Shown in pieces: positions 1 to 4,945 of a stretch of 6,887 nt of DNA; position 1 is the first letter of the stretch, and each line of letters begins with the position of its first letter. A program made the position numbers and the translations under genes. This DNA is from Clostridiales bacterium (lineage in GTDB: Bacteria > Bacillota > Clostridia > Christensenellales > CAG-917). The stretch is taken from the NCBI GenBank assembly GCA_012800805.1, contig JAAZIO010000064.1:1-6887 (forward strand), given 5' to 3'. The notes beneath the pieces are model-generated. The model did no database searches. It was not told the DNA's origin and worked only from the letters and a program-made list of their open reading frames with translations.

Positions 1-109
1 CCGCGTTTTATGATTTTTTACCACTTTAAAATTTAAATTGCTCTTTGCAGCTAAATTCAATACCTTTTCAATGATTTTAAAACTTGTTTTAATTTTAGCA
101 AAAAATGAT

Positions 110-138
110 TTGATTGATAAAAAATATTTGCTTATAAA
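110..138 (+). promoter_or_regulatory. Candidate sigma-A promoter for the left-edge gene
   Basis: TTGATT at 110-115 and TATAAA at 133-138 are separated by 17 bases, a fair match to a vegetative promoter. Transcription would start near 145, only a few bases before the ATG at 149. The surrounding DNA is very AT-rich, so a chance match is possible. Confidence 0.3.
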
Positions 139-148
139 TACTAATACC

Positions 149-553
149 ATGACGCTATCTGGAGTTTTAAGAAAAATACTAAGTTTTAAAGATAAGCCCA
201 GCGGAGTTTATGATTTTGAAAGCGGAAATAAAGCAAATTTAAAAAGCGGTTATCTTGTATCGTTTCATCAAAACGAAGCAGATACGGACGGAAAATATAA
301 AAGCCATTACGGAAGATACGACGCTATAGAGTACGAAAATCTTACAAATAAAATAGTTAAAAATTATAACGCTGTTCCTTATATAGGGGTGGTCAACGGC
401 GACCCCGAAGTATGCTTTTTGATAAACTCGTTTAAAAAAGCAAAAGAGATAGCGACGAAATACAACCAAAAATCTGTCTGGATAAACAAAACAAGCAAAA
501 AGTGGATTAATCCAAATTACGATGAAAAAACAAACCCCTCAAAAAATATGTAA
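149..553 (+). CDS. Hypothetical protein, unrecognised small soluble protein
   Basis: I do not recognise this gene. From the ATG at 149 it encodes 134 residues. The frame is open back to a stop at 11-13, so TTG at 38 (171 residues) or ATG at 71 (160 residues) are alternative starts. None of the three has a clear Shine-Dalgarno sequence. I chose 149 because codons before it are almost pure A/T, while GC-containing codons like those of the neighbouring genes begin after it, and because a promoter-like sequence ends just upstream. The protein is polar and rich in Lys, Asn and Tyr. It has no signal peptide or membrane segment when started at 149. Visible blocks are SGYLVSFHQN, IGVVNGDPEVCF and KEIATKYNQKSVW, then a Trp/Asn-rich tail, which suggests a small alpha/beta fold. 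It converges on spoVAE and shares a terminator hairpin with it. No link to sporulation is evident, and it could be accessory cargo or a 5'-truncated gene. Confidence 0.6.
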   Translation: MTLSGVLRKILSFKDKPSGVYDFESGNKANLKSGYLVSFHQNEADTDGKYKSHYGRYDAIEYENLTNKIVKNYNAVPYIGVVNGDPEVCFLINSFKKAKEIATKYNQKSVWINKTSKKWINPNYDEKTNPSKNM

Positions 554-578
554 AGGCTTTCGCCTTTTAAAGTTTTTT
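541..578. terminator. Bidirectional intrinsic terminator between convergent genes
   Basis: AAAGGC at 552-557 pairs with GCCTTT at 562-567 around a 4-base loop, which reads GAAA on the minus strand. A T-rich run follows in each direction (573-578 on plus; 546-541 read on minus, after ACATA). The stem overlaps the stop codon of the plus-strand gene (551-553) and reaches the first base of the spoVAE stop (567-569), so it can end both transcripts. Confidence 0.7.
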
Positions 579-938
579 AGTTTTTGATTTAAAGATTAGC
601 GCAAAAATAAAACCAAAGAATATAGCGGAAGTAAGACCTCCCGCGACAGCGGTCATTCCGCCGGAGACCGCGCCAAGTATGCCGTTTTCGGCGGCGCCTT
701 TAAGCGCGCCCTTCGCGAGATTGCTGCCAAAACCTATAATAGGAACGGTTACGCCTGCCTTGGCAAACTCCTCGATATATTTAAACGCACCCGTAACTTC
801 TAAAATAATGCCAAGCAGGAGATAGCCCACTAGAATTCTTGCAGAAGTCACGTTGGTTTTATTTATAAAGATTTGACCGATAAAGCAGATAAACCCGCCA
901 ACGGCAAATACTTTAAGATATGTCAAAAAGTATTCCAT
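567..938 (-). CDS. spoVAE: Stage V sporulation protein AE (SpoVAE, SpoVAEb type)
   Basis: This 123-residue integral membrane protein is part of the SpoVA channel that moves Ca-dipicolinate across the spore inner membrane. It has about four hydrophobic segments, near residues 8-25, 34-50, 62-75 and 86-116, and a short Lys-rich C-terminal tail. Family hallmarks are VGGFICFIGQ near residues 13-22 and VPIIGFGSN at about 65-73. The same pattern occurs in SpoVAC upstream (VGGLICCIGQ; IPITGFANS), in line with the known relatedness of the two subunits. The length fits SpoVAEb (about 115-125 residues). The start is supported by AAAGGAG 7-8 bases before the ATG. It is the last gene of the cluster, 52 bases after spoVAD, and ends in a shared terminator hairpin. 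Confidence 0.93.
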   Translation of the reverse strand: MEYFLTYLKVFAVGGFICFIGQIFINKTNVTSARILVGYLLLGIILEVTGAFKYIEEFAKAGVTVPIIGFGSNLAKGALKGAAENGILGAVSGGMTAVAGGLTSAIFFGFIFALIFKSKTKKL

Positions 939-959
939 AATTTGCTCCTTTGCATAAAA

Positions 960-990
960 CTATTATAAAATTTTTCAGTTTATATAATAG
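960..990 (-). repeat. AT-rich inverted repeat between spoVAD and spoVAE
   Basis: CTATTATA at 960-967 is an exact inverted copy of TATAATAG at 983-990, with a 15-base loop. It begins one base past the spoVAD stop codon and fills most of the spoVAD-spoVAE gap, just before the spoVAE ribosome binding site. The stem is nearly all A-T and no T-run follows it, so it looks more like a weak mRNA hairpin than a terminator. Confidence 0.4.
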
Positions 991-2007
991 TTAAAAAACT
1001 TCTATACTCACCGCATGGGCAATACCCGGTATTGTTTGTTTTTGAAGAGGGGTATCTCTGCTAAGCAGCGCGCCCGTGGGAACAAGCAGAACTCTTTTAA
1101 GCTCTCCCCTTTGAAGTTTCCTTAAAATATGAGCGTTAAACGCAGTGCTTGAGCAACCCGCTCCCGAACCGCCCTGCTCGGTCTTTTGCTTATCCGTGTA
1201 ATACATGGCTCCGCAATCATGATAATTTGGCGGAAGCGTCATGCCCTCATCCTCGCAAATATATTTGACAAGCTTCATTCCATACTTTCCAAGGTCGCCC
1301 GTATAAATAGCGTCGTAATAGCTTGGTGCCCTGCCCGTTTCTCTGAAATGAGTTATAAGAGTGTCCGCCGCGGCGGGAGCCATCGCGGCGCCCATGTTTG
1401 TTTCGTCGTCAACACCCATATCGACAACTCTTCCCATGGTTCCGCCCGTAATTTGAACGTCAAACTCTCTGCCCTCGGGAGCTACAGTGGATAATATAGT
1501 GCAACCCGCCCCGGTTACCGTCCACTGTGATGTTGGCGTCCTTTGAGTGCCAAGCTCAAGCGGATATCTGTATTGCCTTTCCGCTGATGAAAAGTGGCTT
1601 GAAGTTGAGCAGGAACAGTTGTTGACAAAGCCTGCGGAAATAAGCATTGAGCCTATCAATAGCGCTTCGCCGAATGTGGCGCACGCATTATATAATCCCA
1701 AAAAAGCGCTTTGAAATTCTCTTGCCGCAAAGCTTGAGGCAACAATTTCATTAAGCAGGTCACCCGCAAGCATAAGACCAAGCTCGCTATCTTGCATGCC
1801 CGCCTTTTTAAGCGCGCCCTTTATTGTTTCTCTGTGTATTTTGCACTCGCTAAGCTCATACGACTTTTCGCCCCAAAGGTCGTCGGTTAGGACATAGTCA
1901 AATTCCGTGCCGAAATTGCCCTCACCCTCCTTTGGGCCGACGATAGTATATCCGCAAACTATATGAGCGGGATTTTTAAATAAATAGCTTCTCTCTCCAA
2001 GTTTCAT
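991..2007 (-). CDS. spoVAD: Stage V sporulation protein AD (SpoVAD), dipicolinate-binding
   Basis: SpoVAD is the soluble SpoVA subunit that binds dipicolinic acid and acts with SpoVAC and SpoVAE at the spore inner membrane. The product from the ATG at 2007 has 338 residues, the same length as the Bacillus subtilis protein. It has a thiolase/ketoacyl-synthase-like fold with no known catalytic role. Landmarks are GLYNACATFGEAL (104-116, Cys109 at the thiolase nucleophile position), SSHFSSAERQYRYP (136-149), GAAMAPAAADT (206-216), GGSGAGCS (279-286) and PTGALLS (310-316). The frame is open 30 codons further upstream, inside spoVAC, but 2007 fits the family N-terminus and makes an ATGA overlap of 4 bases with the spoVAC stop, a sign of translational coupling. 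I see no truncation or missing block. Confidence 0.96.
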   Translation of the reverse strand: MKLGERSYLFKNPAHIVCGYTIVGPKEGEGNFGTEFDYVLTDDLWGEKSYELSECKIHRETIKGALKKAGMQDSELGLMLAGDLLNEIVASSFAAREFQSAFLGLYNACATFGEALLIGSMLISAGFVNNCSCSTSSHFSSAERQYRYPLELGTQRTPTSQWTVTGAGCTILSTVAPEGREFDVQITGGTMGRVVDMGVDDETNMGAAMAPAAADTLITHFRETGRAPSYYDAIYTGDLGKYGMKLVKYICEDEGMTLPPNYHDCGAMYYTDKQKTEQGGSGAGCSSTAFNAHILRKLQRGELKRVLLVPTGALLSRDTPLQKQTIPGIAHAVSIEVF

Positions 2008-2441
2008 ACGAAAAACATCCCCACCAGTCCTACAATTACCGAAGCCACGATACCGAAAACAATTATCGGTCCCGCTATAGTAAACATCTTTGCGCAAACG
2101 CCGAACACTACGCCTTCCCTGTTATATTCCATGGCGGGAGAAACTATAGAGTTGGCAAAGCCCGTTATTGGGATAATAGAGCCGCCTCCCGCATAATATC
2201 CAAGCTTATCGTATAAACCTACGCCCGTAAAAAAGGAGCCTAAAAAAATTAGAATTATGGAGGTCGCGGAGCTCAGCATTTCCTTTGAGATGTTCGGAAC
2301 CGCAAGTTTTATCATATCGGCAATAAATTGTCCAATACAACAAATAAGGCCGCCTACCACAAACGATAAAAACAGCGACCGAACCATGGAAGTTTTGGGA
2401 CTTGTTTGTTTGACATACTCAAGATATCTTTCTTTTTCCAT
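2004..2441 (-). CDS. spoVAC: Stage V sporulation protein AC (SpoVAC)
   Basis: This 145-residue membrane protein of the SpoVA dipicolinate channel is known in Bacillus to behave as a mechanosensitive channel during germination. A charged N-terminus (residues 1-20) precedes hydrophobic segments near 22-44, 58-76, 86-101 and 110-145. Family motifs are VVGGLICCIGQF (28-39), FTGVGLYDKLGYYAGGGSI (71-89) and PITGFANS (91-98). The start is supported by a strong Shine-Dalgarno run, GAGGAGA, ending about 8 bases before the ATG. The N-terminus lines up with the known family start. It is the first gene of the spoVA cluster, since spoVAA and spoVAB are missing upstream. A candidate forespore promoter lies about 65-95 bases upstream. 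Confidence 0.96.
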   Translation of the reverse strand: MEKERYLEYVKQTSPKTSMVRSLFLSFVVGGLICCIGQFIADMIKLAVPNISKEMLSSATSIILIFLGSFFTGVGLYDKLGYYAGGGSIIPITGFANSIVSPAMEYNREGVVFGVCAKMFTIAGPIIVFGIVASVIVGLVGMFFV

Positions 2442-2506
2442 GCAAACTTCTCTCCTCTAAATTTTCGGCTTCGTGGTGCAATATTTCTTTGTCTTCCAAA
2501 TTGGTT

Positions 2507-2536
2507 AAATATGTGTATTCCATACCTCTATTATGG
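2507..2536 (-). promoter_or_regulatory. Candidate sigma-G (or sigma-F) promoter of spoVAC-AD-AE
   Basis: Read on the minus strand, CCATA at 2536-2532 is followed after 18 bases by CATATTT at 2513-2507. The sigma-G consensus is GHATR, 18 bases, then CATWHTA; the match is 4 of 5 and 6 of 7 with exact spacing. The mRNA would start near 2500, about 60 bases before the spoVAC ATG. SpoVA operons are sigma-G controlled in known spore formers, which fits. The site was found by eye in AT-rich DNA. Confidence 0.45.
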
Positions 2537-2663
2537 ATAAAGCAAAAAAATTTATTCCCGAAAATCCCCTGTTAGAGGGCAAGAAAGCTTATTAAAACAA
2601 TAACGAAACGGTTTTTTTAAAAAATGAATTAAGCACAGATAAAAAAGATAGAACATAAAAAAC

Positions 2664-2708
2664 GCAAATTTAATAAAGCAAAATTAAAAAAGCAAATTTA
2701 ATAAAGCA
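2664..2708. repeat. Exact 17-base direct repeat, 28-base period
   Basis: gcaaatttaataaagca occurs at 2664-2680 and again at 2692-2708, separated by 11 A/T-only bases. Each unit lies within the AT-rich spacer between sigF and spoVAC. No function is evident. Confidence 0.75.
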
Positions 2709-2822
2709 TAGATAAAAATCGCACATTCAAAAGCAACCTTTTTCGAAATACCAATAAATCTATTTATTTCAAGCAAATCGCCCTAAGAATATAAAGGATA
2801 TTTTATAAAACTATGAAAATCT

Positions 2823-2924
2823 AAAAAGCATAAACTTAATGTTACAAGCAAAGGCGACTAAACGACATCATCTTAAAAGCACAAACTTGATATAACAAAC
2901 AAAGCCTACTGAACAACATCGTAA
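2823..2924. repeat. Diverged 51-base tandem duplication
   Basis: The segment 2824-2869 matches 2875-2920 at 37 of 46 positions without a gap, at an offset of exactly 51 bases. Shared cores include aaaagca, aaactt, caaag and acatc. Parts of the unit recur, more decayed, near 2960-2969 and 3015-3030, so this may be the best-preserved pair of an older array. No open frame runs through it with a ribosome binding site. Confidence 0.65.
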
Positions 2925-3270
2925 TTTATTGCCTGGCTAATTTCAATTTGTTTTAAAGTAAAGCCAACTAATCAAAATTATAAAGATATATATCTAGCTA
3001 TACATGAAATCTTTAAAGCACAAAACTTGAAATTATTAGAATTGCAGCTTAAATTAATTCCGATAGATAACTTCCAATTTTATTAAACCGACTTTTCAAC
3101 AGAAAGGTAATAAAGAATTTTAAACACCTCTGATGAACTTTGCTTTATTTATATTCGTTAGTGTCGAAGAGTCGCAATTATATTATTGCTCTTAGCTTTG
3201 CGGGAAATAAAACCTTACTTAAGCTAGCTAAATTTAATCAATCAAACTTGCCTTATTGGATAATCAATTT

Positions 3271-3299
3271 AATAAATAAAAACTCCCTTAGGGGGTTTT
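3271..3299 (-). terminator. Intrinsic terminator of the spoIIA operon
   Basis: On the minus strand AAAACCCCC (3299-3291) pairs with GGGAGTTTT (3287-3279) around a UAA loop, 9 positions with one A-C mismatch. The T-rich run TTTATTTATT follows to 3271. The sigF stop codon (3290-3288) forms the loop, so the hairpin straddles the end of the gene and should separate spoIIA from spoVA transcription. Confidence 0.8.
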
Positions 3300-4013
3300 G
3301 TCGCCGATTTTATCTTTTATGCTCTTTAAAATCTTACATTCAAGGCGCGATACCTGAACCTGAGATATACCCATTTGTTCCGCAACTTCGCTTTGGGTTT
3401 TGTCGCGGAAGTATCTTAGCATGATTATCTTTTTCTCGCGCTCTGGCAGTTGCTCGATGATATCTTTAAGCTGCAGTTTATCCAGCATTTCGTCGCTCGT
3501 CTGACTGTCGTCTGCGAGCTTGTCCATAAGCTGCATATCGCCGTCCTCGGTTTCTCCGTAAAGCGACATAATGCATTTTGCCGAATCCATGGCAAACACG
3601 ATATCATGCGGATCTTCTCCCAAAGCCTCCGCGATTTCCTCAATGGACGGCTCTCGCTCATGTTCGTTTTTAAAGCTGTTTACAAAGCGATTAATTTTTA
3701 TGTTAAGGCTCTTTAGAGCTCTTGACACTTTAATTGTGCCGTCGTCTCTCAAAAACCGTTTAATCTCTCCCGTTATCATTGGAACGGCATAAGTAGAGAA
3801 CCGCACATTGAACGATGTGTCAAAATTGTTTATAGCCTTAATAAATCCGAGCGAGCCAAGCTGTATTAAGTCGTCATACTCGAGTCTGCCGTGAAAGCGC
3901 TTAGCTATCGACTTTATAAGGGGCATATTATGTTCTATCAATTTAGCTTTCGCATCGTCGTCACCCTGTTTCGCTTTTTCTATTAAAGCGAGGGTTTCAT
4001 CATGTTCTAGCAT
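3288..4013 (-). CDS. sigF: RNA polymerase sigma-F, forespore-specific (SpoIIAC)
   Basis: Sigma-F is the first compartment-specific sigma factor of sporulation, active in the forespore. The product has 241 residues, near the usual 250. Region 2 is intact: EYDDLIQLGSLGFIKAI (45-61) for core binding and RFSTYAVPMITGEIKRFLRDDG (71-92) for promoter melting and -10 recognition. A sigma-3 segment follows with EPSIEEIAEALGEDP (121-135). Region 4 includes LPEREKKIIMLRYFRDKTQSEVA (189-211) and the helix-turn-helix ISQVQVSRLE (216-225), almost identical to sigma-F/sigma-G proteins. Assignment as sigF rather than sigG rests on the spoIIAA-spoIIAB context. The ATG at 4013 lies inside spoIIAB (14-base overlap) with GGAAGGGT as ribosome binding site, so translation is probably coupled to the anti-sigma factor. 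It is the last gene of the operon. Confidence 0.96.
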   Translation of the reverse strand: MLEHDETLALIEKAKQGDDDAKAKLIEHNMPLIKSIAKRFHGRLEYDDLIQLGSLGFIKAINNFDTSFNVRFSTYAVPMITGEIKRFLRDDGTIKVSRALKSLNIKINRFVNSFKNEHEREPSIEEIAEALGEDPHDIVFAMDSAKCIMSLYGETEDGDMQLMDKLADDSQTSDEMLDKLQLKDIIEQLPEREKKIIMLRYFRDKTQSEVAEQMGISQVQVSRLECKILKSIKDKIGDKTP

Positions 4014-4434
4014 TGACCCTTCCGAAATATTTTGTCATGGTTACCGTGGTGCCCTTGCCCTTTTCGGATACCACGTCGATATCGTTCATAAATGTTTGCA
4101 TAACCGTAAAGCCCATGCCGCTGCGCTCTTCTTCGGGCTTGGTGGTGAAAAAGGGCTGCATGGCTTCATCGATGTTTTCGATGCCTTGGCCGAAATCGGT
4201 TACGGAAATCTTCACGGAGTCGTTATAAAGCTCCGCCTCGATTACGATATCCCCGTTTTGCCCCTCATAGCCGTGGACTATTGCGTTTGTAACAGCCTCG
4301 CTGACGGCGGTTTTAATATCGTTAACCTCCTCTATTGTCGGCGACAACTCAACGCAGAATGCCGCCACAAGACTTCTGCAAAAGCCCTCGTTTTTTGACA
4401 GCGCAGGCACAACAACTTTCATTTTGTTAATCAT
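4000..4434 (-). CDS. spoIIAB: Anti-sigma-F factor and SpoIIAA kinase (SpoIIAB)
   Basis: SpoIIAB is a GHKL-type ATP-binding serine kinase that binds and blocks sigma-F and phosphorylates SpoIIAA. From the ATG at 4434 it has 144 residues (146 in B. subtilis). The N box EAVTNAIVHGYE (46-57) carries Glu46 and Asn50. The G1 box DFGQG (80-84) carries the adenine-binding Asp80. The ATP lid FTTKPEEERSGMGFTVM spans 96-112, and GTTVTMTK lies at 128-135. Arg20 is present at the position known to contact sigma-F and SpoIIAA. The frame is open 9 codons further upstream, but 4434 matches the family start (MINKM, compare MKNEM in Bacillus) and follows AAGGGG by a good spacing. It starts 10 bases after spoIIAA and overlaps sigF by 14 bases. 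Confidence 0.97.
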   Translation of the reverse strand: MINKMKVVVPALSKNEGFCRSLVAAFCVELSPTIEEVNDIKTAVSEAVTNAIVHGYEGQNGDIVIEAELYNDSVKISVTDFGQGIENIDEAMQPFFTTKPEEERSGMGFTVMQTFMNDIDVVSEKGKGTTVTMTKYFGRVNART

Positions 4435-4444
4435 ATTCTTCCCC

Positions 4445-4753
4445 TTAATATTGTTTTTCAACTATGTCATACAGGCCGCAGGTTGCAAAAACCTTGTCCA
4501 CCTGAGCGTTTACGTTTCTTAAAAATAGCCCCCTGCCCAGCCTGCGAAGCTTTTTATATCTTCCCAGCACCACTCCCATTCCGGTGCTGTCCAAAAAGTT
4601 TACACCCTTAAGGTCCAAGACCATTGCCGAAAAGCTGTAGGTATCTATTAAATAGTTGAGCGTTTCTCTTGTTTTAACGGCAACCGATTCGTCCAGTTCG
4701 CCAAAAAGAAAAACCTCAAGGTTATTCCCTCTCAATTTAAAGTTAATGGTCAT
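4445..4753 (-). CDS. spoIIAA: Anti-sigma-F factor antagonist (SpoIIAA)
   Basis: SpoIIAA is the STAS-domain protein that, when unphosphorylated, attacks the SpoIIAB-sigma-F complex and frees sigma-F; SpoIIE is the known phosphatase that reactivates it. From the ATG at 4753 it has 102 residues, a little shorter than the Bacillus protein (117). The phosphorylation loop LDSTGMGVVLGRYKKLRR (54-71) contains the acceptor Ser56 in the DST/SG motif. The N-terminal strand LEVFLFGELDES (12-23) is typical of the STAS fold. The frame stays open for 39 codons upstream to 4870, but those residues do not resemble the family, and a GGAGG Shine-Dalgarno 6 bases before 4753 decides the start. It is the first gene of the operon. 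I see no clear sigma-H promoter in the 130 bases before it. Confidence 0.95.
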   Translation of the reverse strand: MTINFKLRGNNLEVFLFGELDESVAVKTRETLNYLIDTYSFSAMVLDLKGVNFLDSTGMGVVLGRYKKLRRLGRGLFLRNVNAQVDKVFATCGLYDIVEKQY

Positions 4754-4883
4754 CGCCGCCTCCGTGCCTATACAGTCCTTGCCCATATAATTGTAAATTA
4801 TCGGAGCAAAAGCCGAATGCCGTCTTTTATCGAATAACATCAAAATGAGAAAAATCATGTCATAACACAAAAAAACATTTTAA

Positions 4884-4910
4884 AAATAAAAAAAGGAGCC
4901 TCAGACTCCT
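4884..4910 (-). terminator. Intrinsic terminator of the lrp-aminotransferase operon
   Basis: On the minus strand AGGAGT (4910-4905) pairs with GCTCCT (4899-4894, closing T-G wobble) around CTGAG, followed directly by a run of seven T and then ATTT-type sequence. It lies 36 bases past the aminotransferase stop codon and upstream of the spoIIA promoter region, so it separates the metabolic operon from the sporulation operon. Confidence 0.9.
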
Positions 4911-4945
4911 AATAATTTAATAATTAATATTTTCTTAATCACAAT

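Larger units (their letters stand above)
2462..3272. other. Long AT-rich spacer between sigF and spoVAC, no credible gene
   Basis: About 0.8 kb with stops in every frame and no open frame that has a ribosome binding site and a recognisable product. In Bacillus, spoVAA and spoVAB lie here; I see no remnant of either. The spacer contains the candidate spoVAC promoter at its left end, a 17-base exact direct repeat (2664-2708), a diverged 51-base tandem duplication (2823-2924) and scattered related fragments: CAAGCAAA at 2770 and 2845, AAAGCC-ACT-like blocks at 2901 and 2960, and AAAGCACAAA-type blocks at 2876 and 3015. There is also a 12-base palindrome AGATATATATCT at 2984-2995, nested in an inverted repeat TAAAGAT/ATCTTTA (2981-2987 and 3009-3015). 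No tRNA, riboswitch or CRISPR pattern was seen. Confidence 0.6.

Noticed and set aside
1..36. Eleven codons open from the left edge to a stop at 34-36, possibly the end of another plus-strand gene
   Set aside because: Too short to judge; composition is AT-rich and no motif is visible.
2008..2097. 30-codon N-terminal extension of SpoVAD
   Set aside because: It lies wholly within the spoVAC reading frame; the ATGA junction at 2007 gives exactly the usual 338 residues.
2419..2523. A 34-codon minus-strand open frame (MEYTYLTNLEDK...) overlapping the start of spoVAC
   Set aside because: Its only upstream purine run, AGAGG, is one base from the ATG, and its start lies upstream of the predicted mRNA start from the candidate sigma-G promoter. 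No family recognised.
2660..3060. Repeats considered as a CRISPR array
   Set aside because: Units differ in sequence and spacing, there are no unique spacers of constant length between conserved repeats, and no cas gene is present.
3162..3168. Perfect 7-base Spo0A-box-like TGTCGAA
   Set aside because: A 7-mer of this kind is expected about once by chance in this window; it is far from the spoIIA and spoVAC starts, and another copy lies inside the aminotransferase gene.
3140..3424. Plus-strand open frame of 94 codons running into sigF
   Set aside because: More than 130 bases lie antisense to sigF, there is no ribosome binding site, and the product looks like no known protein. Several other frames antisense to spoIIAB, sigF, the aminotransferase and lrp were dropped for the same reasons.
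4754..4870. 39-codon N-terminal extension of SpoIIAA with a hydrophobic stretch
   Set aside because: It has no match to the family N-terminus and no good ribosome binding site, while GGAGG precedes the ATG at 4753.
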